Source: G963677325 sp963810555
Lineage (GTDB): Bacteria; Bacteroidota; Bacteroidia; Bacteroidales; Prolixibacteraceae
Direction: 5' to 3'
NCBI GenBank assembly: GCA_963810555.1
Contig: CAWENX010000007.1
Location: 248,001 to 312,000 of the forward strand
DNA length: 64,000 nucleotides
Below are positions 44,088 through 53,848 of this stretch, in pieces. A program made the position numbers and the translations under genes. Position 1 is the first letter of the stretch. Every line of letters begins with the position of its first letter. The notes below the pieces were generated by a model. The model was given only the letters and a program-made list of their open reading frames with translations. It did no database searches and had not been told where the DNA came from.

Positions 44088-46439
44088 TTGATGAAGAGAA
44101 TGTATTTGACAATCATTGGGGCGATGATGATCCTAATGATGAATATTCCTGTTTTCGGGCAGAAGCCTCTTTACCTCGATCCGAAACAGCCGATTGAAAA
44201 AAGGGTCCAGGATTTGCTTTCAAGAATGACACTTGAAGAAAAAATAGGCCAGATGAATATGCCGTGCGTCTATACATCGGACTGGGGTGCAAGTCCCTCA
44301 GCACGACGCGACTCCTGTATAAGATATTTAAAGGGAGAAATGGTGCCCTGCATGGGCACACCGGGAGGTTTCTTTACCCTTGCTGACAATGCCCTTCCTG
44401 AAGGGAACAGGGCACAATCAGAATTCTTCAACAAATTGCAAAAAATCGCCGTTGAAGAAACACCCCTTAAAATACCATTGCTTCAAACCGAAGAAGGAAC
44501 CCACGGGGTAATGTGCTCAGGGAAAACCATTTTCCCCGAAGGCCTGGGGATAGCCTGCACCTGGAACATGCCCCTTGTAAAACAGATTTATTCGGCAGCG
44601 GCCCAGGAAGCAAGGGCGGTGGGAATTCATCAGCTGTGTACGCTTGTAATTGAACCCAACAGGGATCCGAGGCTCGGAAGAAATGAAGAAGGATTCAGCG
44701 AAGATCCTTACATGTGTTCCCTTATTGCCCGTTCAATTGTTCAGGGTATCCAGGGAAAGGATGTTTCGGCTCCTGATAAGGGAATTGCAGTTCTTTGCCA
44801 TTTCCCCGGGCAAAGCCAGCCTGAATTTGCATTTGATCATGGCAATATGGATAAGTCAGAACGCACCCTTAGGGAAGTATTTCTGAAACCTTGGGTAACG
44901 GGGATCAAGGAAGAAGGTGCGTTTGGTATTATGGCTACGCATGTTGCAATCAACGGCGAACTGACTCATAGTTCTCCCTGGCTGCTTACGGATATTCTTC
45001 GGAATGAACTTAATTTCAAGGGAATCGTGCTGAGTGAAGGAGGGGGAATGAGTACACTGGTCTCCGACAGGATGGTAAAGACCCAACAGGAAGCAGGTGC
45101 TATTACCATTAAAGCAGGTGTAGATGTGGGTATTTCACATGAGACAGCCTATATGTGTGATATGATTAAAAATGTAAAGGAAGGGAAGGTTGAGATGAAA
45201 TATATTGACCGTGCTGTGGGGCGTATCCTTGCACAAAAATTCCGTCTTGGTCTCTTTGAACATCCTTACACTGATCCCGATTATGCCGAAAAGGGAGTTC
45301 CATACGAACAGCATAAGGAATTAGCCCGGCAGGCATCCCGCGAGGGTATAGTATTACTGAAAAATGAGAATAACCTCCTGCCTTTGAAAAAGGATATTAA
45401 ATCAATAGCAGTAATTGGTCCGGATGCCGATGATATATTGAACCAGTTAGGTGATTATACCTCAGGGGATCAGCCCAACGCTGTACGGACCTTCTTTGAT
45501 AAGATAGTGACTCCGCTAAAGGGAATCAAAGCCAAAGTGAGTCCTCAGACTGAAATCACTTACGTGAAGGGATGTAATGCATTTGCAGAAAGATTGAACT
45601 CAACTTACCATACAACTACTCTGAACGAGATAGATAAAGCCGTAGCTGCTGCAAAAAAAGCAGATGTTGCTATTGTTGTTGTAGGAGAAAGCAATATGGG
45701 AGACGGTGAAATGAGGGATGTCGCAAGCCTTGATCTGACAGGGCTCCAGGAAGATCTTGTGAAAGCTGTGCAGGCAACAGGAACACCGACTGTAGTGGTT
45801 TTGATCAACGGCCGACCTCTTTCTATTCCCTGGCTGGCCGAAAATGTTCCGGCTATACTCGATGCATGGAACTGCGGTGAACAGGGAGGGAATGCAATTG
45901 CGGATGTACTATTCGGCGATTATAATCCAAGCGGGCGCTTAGCCATTACTATCCCTCGAAATGTTGGGCAATTACCGGATTATTATAATTATTCTATCGC
46001 CAAAGAACATGCTTTGAGGCGCGGTTATGCCGATATGTCTCCATATCCTTTGTATGAATTTGGTTATGGGCTTAGCTATACTAATTTTGAATACAGCGAT
46101 TTTAAAATTGCCGAGAAAACAATTAAACCCAACGGTACCGTTCATGTAAGTGTCACAGTTAAAAATACAGGGGACAGGGCCGGTGAAGAGGTTGTCCAGA
46201 TGTATATCAGGGACATGATTACCAGTGTTTACCGGCCTGTTAAGGAACTGAAAGGATTTACGAAAGTTTCCCTTCAACCGGGAGAATCAAAACGTGTGGA
46301 ATTTGAACTTCCTCCTGAAGAACTTTCCATGCTCGACCGCAGGATGGTGAGAGTTGTTGAGCCGGGTACATTCAGGGTAATGATTGGAAAATCTTCAAAG
46401 GATATCGAATTCACCGGGGAATTTGATGTGGTAAAGTGA
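44088..46439 (+). CDS. GH3 family enzyme, tandem copy 5
   Basis: 783 residues, intact. Ordinary signal peptide (about 1-25, ending PVFGQ), not repeat-coded. Barrel motifs: TEEGTHG (134-140), IEPNRDPRLGRNEEGFSEDP, LCHFPGQSQP (Cys237-His238) and VLSEGGG with Glu317 at the nucleophile position. The linker is short (LKNENNLLPLKKDIKS) and free of inserted repeats, which makes it a reference for the other copies. The sandwich domain begins IAVIGPDADD and the fibronectin III-like domain is complete. It is 46 bp after copy 4 and probably cotranscribed with it. Confidence 0.93.
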   Translation: MMKRMYLTIIGAMMILMMNIPVFGQKPLYLDPKQPIEKRVQDLLSRMTLEEKIGQMNMPCVYTSDWGASPSARRDSCIRYLKGEMVPCMGTPGGFFTLADNALPEGNRAQSEFFNKLQKIAVEETPLKIPLLQTEEGTHGVMCSGKTIFPEGLGIACTWNMPLVKQIYSAAAQEARAVGIHQLCTLVIEPNRDPRLGRNEEGFSEDPYMCSLIARSIVQGIQGKDVSAPDKGIAVLCHFPGQSQPEFAFDHGNMDKSERTLREVFLKPWVTGIKEEGAFGIMATHVAINGELTHSSPWLLTDILRNELNFKGIVLSEGGGMSTLVSDRMVKTQQEAGAITIKAGVDVGISHETAYMCDMIKNVKEGKVEMKYIDRAVGRILAQKFRLGLFEHPYTDPDYAEKGVPYEQHKELARQASREGIVLLKNENNLLPLKKDIKSIAVIGPDADDILNQLGDYTSGDQPNAVRTFFDKIVTPLKGIKAKVSPQTEITYVKGCNAFAERLNSTYHTTTLNEIDKAVAAAKKADVAIVVVGESNMGDGEMRDVASLDLTGLQEDLVKAVQATGTPTVVVLINGRPLSIPWLAENVPAILDAWNCGEQGGNAIADVLFGDYNPSGRLAITIPRNVGQLPDYYNYSIAKEHALRRGYADMSPYPLYEFGYGLSYTNFEYSDFKIAEKTIKPNGTVHVSVTVKNTGDRAGEEVVQMYIRDMITSVYRPVKELKGFTKVSLQPGESKRVEFELPPEELSMLDRRMVRVVEPGTFRVMIGKSSKDIEFTGEFDVVK

Positions 46440-46614
46440 ACAGTGGAGATACAAAATTTTGCGTCTGAACAATGTTCAGTGAAAAATGATCGGTGTTTTA
46501 TCTTTTGCCGTCAGCTTTATCCTTTGCCGTCAGCTTTAGCTGACGGATTAATATAATAAAAAAACGCGGTTGCTCTTTGCTCTTTACTCATACATCTTTT
46601 AAAACATTCGAGCC
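46440..46614. repeat. Gap with dispersed palindromes
   Basis: GGAGATACAAAATTTTGCGT starts a degenerate copy of the AGACGCGAT family, and CCGTCAGCTTTAGCTGACGG (46527-46546) is a perfect 20-bp palindrome; a partial copy, CCGTCAGCTTTA, precedes it at 46508. Confidence 0.75.
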
Positions 46615-48549
46615 ATGGTTCTAAAAATCTTTTTGAGCGTGATGCTGATGGTATTAACTATTGTATCTGAAGCTGAAACCTTTCAGGTGACTTCGCCCGA
46701 CAATTCAATTGTCGTTCTTGTCCGCCAGCAGGCAGATGAAGGATTGAGCTACTACGTTTTATTCAATGGCAGGGAGATTATCCGTGAATCGAAGCTTGGC
46801 TTTGAATTCAGAAATGAACCTCCGATGGAGAAAGGATTTTCGGTTCTGGAGAAAAAAGAAAACACAATTAATGAGACATGGAAACCGGTTATTAAATCAA
46901 AACATGCCGTTATCGTCAACAATTACAACGAACTTCAGCTTTCTCTTGCTGAAAAAGAAGGACTAAAGAGGAGAATGGATCTTTTCTTCCGGGTTTTTAA
47001 TGATGGTGCAGCTTTTCGTTATCGACTTTACAGAAGTGAAAAGATAGGTATGCGCCAGATTACCAAAGAGTTGACAACCTTCAATATCCCGGACAATCCC
47101 AAAGCGTGGGTGGTTGAATACGGAAAATACAATACCTCGAATGAAGCAGAGTTTTTTGAGCATCCTTTGAATTATATCACCGAAAAAACAATAGCTGGTC
47201 TGCCCTTTCTGATGGATTACGGCAACAATTGCTTGGTCGCCATAACAGAGGCAGACATTGATAACTATGCTGCATTTTATCTTGGAACCAATGGCACCGA
47301 AAACTGCCTGACAACCAAATTATCCCCTCTTCCAGGTGAAGAGGAATCAGGAGTAAAAGTGCGTTTTGATGAAGGCTATACTCCCTGGAGGGTACTTATG
47401 ATTGGTGACAATCCCGGGAAACTGATCGAATCCGAAATAGTACAGAATCTAAACGATCCATGTGCTATCGGTGATCCTTCCTGGATAAAACCCGGCATGA
47501 GTGCCTGGGATAACTGGTGGAGCGGAGATGTAAAGATGGAGATGCCTGTTATAAAGCAGTATATTGATCTTGCGTCAACGATGGGTTGGCCCTATATGCT
47601 GGTCGACTGGCAATGGTATGGTAAATTCAATTCACCAGCAGCAGATATTATAAAATGGGCTCCGCAAATTGATATGCCTGAAATTATCCGTTACGCGAAA
47701 TCAAAAAATGTCAGAATTATAGTCTGGCTGTACAGCAGTGATGTTAATAGGAATTCGGCTTATAAAAAAGCATTTCCGCTTTACAGGCAATGGGGGGTAA
47801 CAGGAGTTAAAATAGACTTTATGGATCGCGACGACCAGGAAATGGTGAACTGGTATCACGATATCATCAAATGCGCAGCTGAGAATCATCTGATGGTCGA
47901 CTTTCACGGAGCATACAGGCCCGATGGCATCATCCGTACCTATCCCAACATGATTACACGTGAGGGAGTTATGGGAAATGAGTACTATAAATTTTCAAAT
48001 AAAATGAGTCCCGAACACAACGTGAAACTCGCTTTTACACGTATGCTTGCTGGTCAGATGGATTATACACCCGGGGCATTTTTAAATGTAACAAAAGACG
48101 AATTCAAAAACCAGACTCCGACAGTTGTCTGGAATACACGCGCTGCTGAACTTTCGAAGTTTGTTATCTATGAAAGCCCTTTAACGGTGGTCTGCGATCA
48201 TCCTGATCATATTCTCAACCAGCCGGGTTCCGAATTCCTGAAAATCGTCCCTACAACCTGGGATGATATAAAGTTTCTTGGCGGATACCCTGGCGACTAT
48301 GTCGCCATCGCAAAACGATCAGGCAAGGAATGGTTTGCAGGGATCATGAATAACAGTAAAGGTAAAGAGGTCAGTATCAAATTTGACTTTCTTTCACCGG
48401 GAAAACATCAAATCGAAATTTGGACCGATGCAGATAATGCAAATGATCAGCCAAAAAATATTTCTTTTTCAAAAAAACAGATTAAGCAGGGGGATATTCT
48501 AAAAATCAAAATGGCAAATAATGGCGGATGGGTAGCCATGATAAAATAA
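46615..48549 (+). CDS. GH97 family glycoside hydrolase (predicted retaining type)
   Basis: 644 residues with a signal peptide (about 1-20). The N-terminal GH97 beta-sandwich (TSPDNSIVVLV... FNGREIIRESKLGFEF) is followed by the TIM barrel with MLVDWQWYG, VKIDFMDRDDQEMVNWYH, DFHGAYRPDG and ITREGVMGNE, and a C-terminal beta-domain. An Asp in KIDFMDRD fits the nucleophile position of retaining GH97 alpha-galactosidase-like members, and Glu in TREG the acid/base; inverting SusB-type enzymes lack that Asp. Acts on alpha-linked sugars in the periplasm. It closes the GH3 array, so joint sugar release is plausible. Confidence 0.92.
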   Translation: MVLKIFLSVMLMVLTIVSEAETFQVTSPDNSIVVLVRQQADEGLSYYVLFNGREIIRESKLGFEFRNEPPMEKGFSVLEKKENTINETWKPVIKSKHAVIVNNYNELQLSLAEKEGLKRRMDLFFRVFNDGAAFRYRLYRSEKIGMRQITKELTTFNIPDNPKAWVVEYGKYNTSNEAEFFEHPLNYITEKTIAGLPFLMDYGNNCLVAITEADIDNYAAFYLGTNGTENCLTTKLSPLPGEEESGVKVRFDEGYTPWRVLMIGDNPGKLIESEIVQNLNDPCAIGDPSWIKPGMSAWDNWWSGDVKMEMPVIKQYIDLASTMGWPYMLVDWQWYGKFNSPAADIIKWAPQIDMPEIIRYAKSKNVRIIVWLYSSDVNRNSAYKKAFPLYRQWGVTGVKIDFMDRDDQEMVNWYHDIIKCAAENHLMVDFHGAYRPDGIIRTYPNMITREGVMGNEYYKFSNKMSPEHNVKLAFTRMLAGQMDYTPGAFLNVTKDEFKNQTPTVVWNTRAAELSKFVIYESPLTVVCDHPDHILNQPGSEFLKIVPTTWDDIKFLGGYPGDYVAIAKRSGKEWFAGIMNNSKGKEVSIKFDFLSPGKHQIEIWTDADNANDQPKNISFSKKQIKQGDILKIKMANNGGWVAMIK

Positions 48550-48761
48550 ACCTTTTATTAATTCATTTCTCACAACAATCTGTTCAATCCTCAAGACAAT
48601 GTGGTGATAATCCATTTAGATTCAAATTTGACAAGAAAGGTTCAATACCAAAATTGATAAACAAATAGAAAATCAATTAATTAGTATGAAAATTTTTCTT
48701 GAGAAGATTTCCCCCCAAACAGAATTAAGTTTGCGAAGATTTGGGCTAATTAATTCTTGAA

Positions 48762-49232
48762 TTACCTTTTAATGAAGACAGTACCTAATTTAATCAGTTT
48801 TTGGTTTCCGTTGGCCAAATCAAGAATGTAAATGTAAGTGCCATTTGGAAGCTGTAATCCTACGCCTCTTAAATTATTTGAGCCATCCCATAGTGCATCC
48901 GCTTCGCTTCCCCAATAATCAAGATTTCCATAGTGGGTCTTCTCGAATACTTTCCTGTTTGAAGTAGTATAAACATAAAGCCTGGCTTCGGGGTAATGCT
49001 CAATACCGGGTATTTTGAAGTAATCATTAATGCCATCTCCGTTAGGTGAAAATGCATTGGGAACTCTAACTTCGTAACTCACTGTATCCGTAAAAGCATA
49101 ACCCGATTTGTAATCACCCATACGGGCATCCTGAGTGATCAGATTTGTTATATTACCGGAAGTTAAAGATTGTGAAAATCCAGTTAATGCTGAAATCAAA
49201 ACTATTATAACCAGAATAAGAGCCTTTTTCAT
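48762..49232 (-). CDS. Short secreted protein with gliding/T9SS C-terminal domain
   Basis: 156 residues from the ATG at 49232. Signal peptide about 1-21 (ISALTGFSQ). The mature part is almost only a CHU_C/gliding-motility-type C-terminal domain: VPNAFSPNGDGINDYFKIPG, LYVYTTSNRKVFEKTHYGN, WDGSNN, LPNGTYIYILDL and the end TVFIKR. This domain is the type IX secretion sorting signal on large surface proteins; here the passenger is only about 40 residues, so this may be a remnant of a longer protein or a small anchored factor. No T9SS machinery gene lies nearby. Confidence 0.85.
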   Translation of the reverse strand: MKKALILVIIVLISALTGFSQSLTSGNITNLITQDARMGDYKSGYAFTDTVSYEVRVPNAFSPNGDGINDYFKIPGIEHYPEARLYVYTTSNRKVFEKTHYGNLDYWGSEADALWDGSNNLRGVGLQLPNGTYIYILDLANGNQKLIKLGTVFIKR

Positions 49233-49884
49233 TAGTATGACAACAATGGTTATTACTCCCAAATTGTAAATCTATGTAAAATTATTTTAAAAAACAAAAA
49301 AAATAGTAATTTTCTGTTAAAATTAAATACTCTGTAAAATAATTATACATTTATTAAACTATTAAAACAGCTTAAAAAGTTCTTTTCTTTAGAAGAAGGC
49401 TTTTAAACTATTTTCCGGTCTTACAATGTTTTAGTTTGAAAAGTATTTGAAAGTTTATTCTTGATTATTACAATATTTAATCCATCTTTCGATAAGAATC
49501 AAAAAGCGCCAAAGATTCAGCAATTATTAATAAATTAAAACATTTTTTAATACTCCTCAAGTAAATCAGAATAAATGTTAATCAGGTGCTAATGGGCTAA
49601 TGGGCTGATGAAAAGTTTCTGTGTTTCGGAGTTTCAGACTTCAATCTCTGTGTCCCGAAGTTTAGGAATTTTGTTCAGTTGTCTCTGTTAAATGATTTCT
49701 TTCTGATAAGTTACACGGAGTTCCACAGAGTTAACTCTGAACCATAGAACCCTGAAAATCTCCAACTTGCAGTCATTTATTCTTTTTTCTTATAAATCGT
49801 TGCATGTATTAAAAAAAAATCTACATTTACTGTACATATTAACAACCGTATTTCAAATTAAATCTAATTTTAAAAGACCAAATC
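49233..49884. other. Long AT-rich intergenic gap
   Basis: No gene. A short octamer array GCTAATGG, GCTAATGG, GCTGATGA lies at 49588-49611. The remainder is AT-rich without a nameable pattern. Confidence 0.5.
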
Positions 49885-50386
49885 ATGAAAACAAAATTTC
49901 AGTTGTTTGCCCTGCTTATTCCGGGGTATTTTTATTTTCATCTGCAGAATTATTTGCCCAGAAAGCCGATTTCTCAGGCACATGGAATCTGAATGACAGC
50001 AAAAGCGACCTTGGCGATTCACAGTACCGGGGAGCGTTTAAAATCACCGCCACACAGGATGCCAACACACTGATGCTTGTCAGGTTATCAAAAGGACGGA
50101 ATGATGAAGACCGCACCACTGACGAAAAATATGCACTGGACGGATCGGAATCACAGAATACCGTTTTTATGAACAATGTAAAAAAATCCAAAGTTCTTGG
50201 TCAGCCGACGGTAAAGTCCTTACCATTACTTCTGTCATGTCTTTTGAAAGGGACGGTGAAAAAAGGGAATTCAATTCCTTGGAAGTATTCAGCCTGAGTC
50301 CCGATGGTAAAAATCTCACCATAGTGAGCTCTTTCAACACACAAAACGGAGAATTTAAACAAACAAGGGTATACGATAAAATGTAG
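49885..50386 (+). pseudogene. Hypothetical secreted protein, two frameshifts
   Basis: The start MKTKFQLFALLIPG at 49885 is followed in another frame by VFLFSSAELFAQKADFSG (signal peptide end and mature start) and, after a second shift, by SWSADGKVLTITSVMSF to the stop at 50384-50386. Both shifts behave as missing bases (near 49924 and 50195). The restored protein is about 168 residues with a GTWNLNDSKSDLG motif common in secreted lipocalin-like Bacteroidota proteins and a closing RVYDKM. Function unknown. It precedes the CBM9-like gene by about 50 bp. Confidence 0.6.
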
Positions 50387-50435
50387 AATTAAGTTACATT
50401 TGCAGGTGAATATTAACACATAAAATCCATTACAG

Positions 50436-51266
50436 ATGAAAAAATACGGTTGCGCTGACAGTGAAGTAGCACATTATACCTCCAAAAAAATAAAAGGCCC
50501 TATCGACATTAACGGTGATCTTGAAAAGCCGGTCTGGAAAAATGCAGTAAAATCTCCTCGTTTTGTGGATATGGTTACACGGGGAGCCCGCTTTATACGA
50601 TACCCGCACGGCTGTATTGTGGGATGATCAGAATCTTTATATTGGCTTTCTGGGCTGAAGAACCTTTCGTTGTCGCCACACAAAAGGAAAGGGATTCGAT
50701 TATTTTCCTCGAGAATGACCTTGAAGTTTTTATTGACGGGGGAGATTGCTATTATGAACTGGAAATGAGCGCTCTGAATACCGTCTATGAAGTGTTTTTT
50801 ATCTGGAAAGATGCTTACAAAAAAGGCGGTAAATTTGATGTGCCCTGAATTCGATGTTCATAAAGAAAAGGCTATGACTTTCGGCGGCGATTATGACCGG
50901 ACGGGGAAGGATTTCTGGTGGGGACGCCATCCGCGTAAATTAAGGTGGGCTTTTCTTGATTATGATATGCCGGGATTAAAAACTGCCGTTCATGTAGATG
51001 GAAAAATCAATGATCCGACCCATGTGGACAAAGGATGGACACTTGAAATTGCCATTCCCTGGCAAAGCATGAAATGGCTTGCCAACGGAAGATCATTGCC
51101 CCCGAAGGAAGGCGATACCTGGAGAATATTTTTCGGGAGGTTTCAGAAAATGACGCCTTCAGGAAAAGAAGTCGAGCCGCATCCGGCATGGGCATTCAAC
51201 AAACACGGCCTTTATGATACCCATATTCCCGAGTGCTGGACATATGTTCATTTTGCCGGAGAGTAA
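50436..51266 (+). pseudogene. CBM9-like (carbohydrate-binding/DOMON-type) protein, three frameshifts
   Basis: Three apparent one-base insertions near 50580, 50650 and 50843-50845 split what is otherwise a continuous protein of about 276 residues: KGPIDINGDLEKPVWKNA, then VDMVTGEPALYDTRTAVLWD, IGFWAEEPFVVATQKERDS, and DVPEFDVHKEKAMTF. The pattern (INGDLxxxxW, ARFLWDDxxLY, LENDLEVFIDGG, LEIAIPWxS, WRxxFGRF) is that of carbohydrate-binding family 9-like domains, found as single-domain secreted or surface proteins. No signal peptide is seen at the chosen start, which may be internal. A terminator follows. Confidence 0.7.
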
Positions 51267-51292
51267 ATCAAATTTTGATTTAAAGATAAAAG

Positions 51293-51324
51293 AAGCCGCC
51301 CCTTTTTGTATTAAGGAGCGGCCT
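51293..51324. terminator. Bidirectional terminator between CBM9-like and amt genes
   Basis: AGCCGCCCCTTT pairs with AAGGAGCGGC across a short loop, with T- or A-rich flanks on both sides; the two genes converge on it. Confidence 0.65.
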
Positions 51325-51362
51325 CTGTTTATTTGGTCAAATTTTATTAACGTATAGATGGA

Positions 51363-52623
51363 TTAGTTATAAGCTATTTCTCCGTGTTCATAAACATCCA
51401 GACCTTCTTCCTCTATCCGTCTCGGCACTCTCAGTCCAACGGTCGACTTCATGACTTTAAAAAGAATGAATCCGGCAGCAAATGCCCAAATAGCTACTGT
51501 AATTACGCCGATTATCTGTGATATCAAAAGGGATGTTCCGTGTCCGTAAAATAATCCTCCTGACTGCGAGAATAAACCGACCAAAATGGTTCCAAGCGCT
51601 CCGCAAACGCCATGAACGGAAATTGCACCTACCGGATCATCAATATGAAGCAGATTATCGAAAAAAGTGACTGCATAAACAAGAATAACGCCCGCAATCA
51701 GACCAATCATGACAGCTCCGAAATCTGAAACAGCATCACATCCGGCTGTCACAGCAACAAGTCCGGCTAAAGTTCCGTTTAATGCAAAACTCAAACTGGG
51801 TTTTCCCCATCTGATCCAACTGATTCCCAATCCGGCAATGGCGCCCATTGCACCGGCAAGGTTAGTTGTGATAAAAATATGAGAAATGGCATCAGCATTT
51901 CAGTTCCCGAAGCAGCTAACTGTGAACCGGGGTTAAATCCGAACCACCCAATCCAAAGAATAAACACTCCCAGAGTCCCGTAGGGAATATTGTGACCCGG
52001 AATAGCGTTAACCTTCTTTCCCTTTATATTTTCCAATCCTCGGACCTAAAGCCATAGCTCCGGTAAGTGCAATCACACCTCCTACCATATGAACAACAGT
52101 AGATCCGGCAAAGTCATGAAAGGGTGTCGTAAGTTGCGGACAACCATCCTCCACCCCAGACCCAATGTCCCGAAACCGGATATATAATGGCAGAAATGAA
52201 AAGGGAATAAATCAGATAAGATTTAAATTCAGTACGTTCAGCCATAGCACCCGATACTATAGTGGCAGCAGTAGCAGCAAATACAGTCTGGAAAATCAGG
52301 TAAGCTTCACCAGGGATTGCTCCTGACCACCCATTTCTGAAGAAAAGATCAGGCATTCCAATCATTCCTCCAATATCTGTTCCAAACATAAGTCCAAATC
52401 CTAATATCCAAAAAATTATAGAACCTACGGCAAAGTCCATCAGGTTCTTATACAGAATATTCACTGTATTTTTTGAACGGGTAAAACCGGCTTCGACGAA
52501 GGCAAACCCAGCTTGCATGAAAAATACCAGGGCTGCGGTTATTAAAACCCATATTGTATCTATTGAACGTGCCATTTCTGCTGCAGATTTAGCTAAGGCA
52601 CTAATTGTCAATGTGTCTTCCAT
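51363..52623 (-). pseudogene. amt: Ammonium transporter (Amt), three frameshifts
   Basis: Inner-membrane ammonium channel of about 420 residues if corrected. The N-terminal part (QAGFAFVEAGFTRSKN, GHWVWGGGWL) is in one frame, PFHDFAGSTVVHMVGGVIAL in the next, KKVNAIPGHNIPYGTLGVF in a third, and NADAISHIFITTNLAGAMG onward returns to another. The shifts are an extra base near 52128, an extra base near 52016 and a missing base near 51898. The conserved pore segments (DFAGSTVVHM, GxFxLWxGW) are intact. The gene follows the PII gene by about 20 bp, the usual pairing for nitrogen-controlled ammonium uptake. Whether it is inactive or a sequence artefact cannot be decided. Confidence 0.85.
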
Positions 52624-52644
52624 AATCGTATTTTTTCTCCTTGT

Positions 52645-53001
52645 TTAAATTTCTTTCCCTTTAATAAACAGCGACTCATCGCCAAATTCACCGGTTCGAA
52701 TCCGATAAGATTCATCTATGGTAGAGATAAATATCTTGCCATCGCCTATCTCCCCGGTTCTGGCAGATTCCATAATTGCCAAAACGGTTTTTTCAACATT
52801 CTTATCCCGAACTATAATGGATAATAGCGTCCGCTCTATCGTGCTGGTATCGTAGACCACACCACGATAAACCCTTTCTTCCCTGGTCTGGCCTACACCA
52901 CGGACATCCCAGAAGGAAAAGAATTCAATACCCGCTTCGTTAAGCGCCTCTTTCACTTCTTCAAATTTTGTTTTGCGAATAATTGCTTCGATTTTTTTCA
53001 T
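52645..53001 (-). CDS. PII nitrogen regulatory protein (GlnK-like)
   Basis: 118 residues. MKKIEAIIRKTKFEEVKEAL is the PII N-terminus. The T-loop (RGVGQTREERVYRGVVYDTS) keeps both tyrosines of the YRGxxY motif, and TGEIGDGKIFI is the ATP-binding B-loop. PII trimers bind 2-oxoglutarate and ATP/ADP and plug the Amt channel. It sits between the porin (24 bp) and amt (about 20 bp), supporting a GlnK role. The region from 60 on is intact, unlike both neighbours. Confidence 0.93.
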   Translation of the reverse strand: MKKIEAIIRKTKFEEVKEALNEAGIEFFSFWDVRGVGQTREERVYRGVVYDTSTIERTLLSIIVRDKNVEKTVLAIMESARTGEIGDGKIFISTIDESYRIRTGEFGDESLFIKGKEI

Positions 53002-53025
53002 AATTAAAAAGTATTATACATGATT

Positions 53026-53687
53026 TTATAATGAGAAACCTATCACAAGGAAGATCTGCTCCTTATCAGGATTAAGTATGACTTTGCCGATCAGCGGCAA
53101 AGAGAATTTTTCGGTAACGGGAATACTTTTGGTCAAAGAAAGACCGACATTTACAACATTAAATTCACCATTGGAAGTATAGCTCTTATTTCCTGCGCCT
53201 AAAAAGAGATTTACCGCTTTAAATCCATAACCTGCCTCAAAATAGACGTCATTATCGGCATTGGCGAAATAATAATTCCCGGCAATATTGAATTTTCCAA
53301 TAGTCTGGAAGCAGTGACTTCAAATGTGTGTGCGTTGTGATAATCAAAATACCGGCCTGTACTCCCCGGCTCAACGGGGAAATAATAGTCTGTTACCTGT
53401 AAACTGAATCCGTTTTTAAAAGCGTAGCTTAAAAAAAGATCTGCTTCTGTAGCAGAGGTGTTAGCTGATAAGGAATAGCTTCCCCACGCCCCTACTGAAA
53501 ATCCATTCAAGGTATATTTCAATGTGGGTTGTATTACCGGGGAATTTCCATAATCACTTCCCCTCCATATATAACGGTTAAAAAAATCCGAACCGACCGT
53601 CCACTCACCCTTTGGTCCCTGAGCAAAGCTGTGGTTTGATCCTGACAATAGTATTACTACTAAAAAAAGAAAAGAAACATTTTTCAT
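53026..53687 (-). CDS. Outer-membrane beta-barrel protein (TorF-like porin), one frameshift
   Basis: Signal peptide 1-22 (SNHSFAQ), then alternating strands starting EWTVGSDFFNRYIWRGSDYG, typical of a family of small putative porins. The frame breaks near 53295, where a base seems missing; the next frame continues FNIAGNYYFANADNDVYFEAG and ends IFLVIGFSL at 53026, giving about 220 residues and an aromatic-hydrophobic C-terminal strand. Its place at the head of the PII-amt operon suggests a channel for nitrogen compounds, an inference from context. Confidence 0.75.
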
Positions 53688-53771
53688 CTCGTTAGTTTTA
53701 AAAATTAATAATCATTGAATGCCGTCAAAAAATCCAAATTTGCTTCAAGCACATTTTTGTATTTTTTGTCA

Positions 53772-53848
53772 TATACCCCCATTTTTTTGTAGCACTACAT
53801 CGTAAAAATATATATTTATCATTTTATACCCCCATTTTTTTGGGGTAT
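53772..53848. promoter_or_regulatory. Repeated TATACCCCCATTTTTTTG sites ahead of the ammonium operon
   Basis: TATACCCCCATTTTTTTG occurs at 53772-53789 and 53825-53842 (53 bp apart). The second extends to a palindrome with arms ATACCCC and GGGGTAT. They lie 85-160 bp upstream of the porin start. Confidence 0.45.

Noticed and set aside
33191..48549. Polysaccharide utilisation locus
   Set aside because: No SusC/SusD pair, hybrid two-component sensor or anti-sigma/sigma pair is present in the window.
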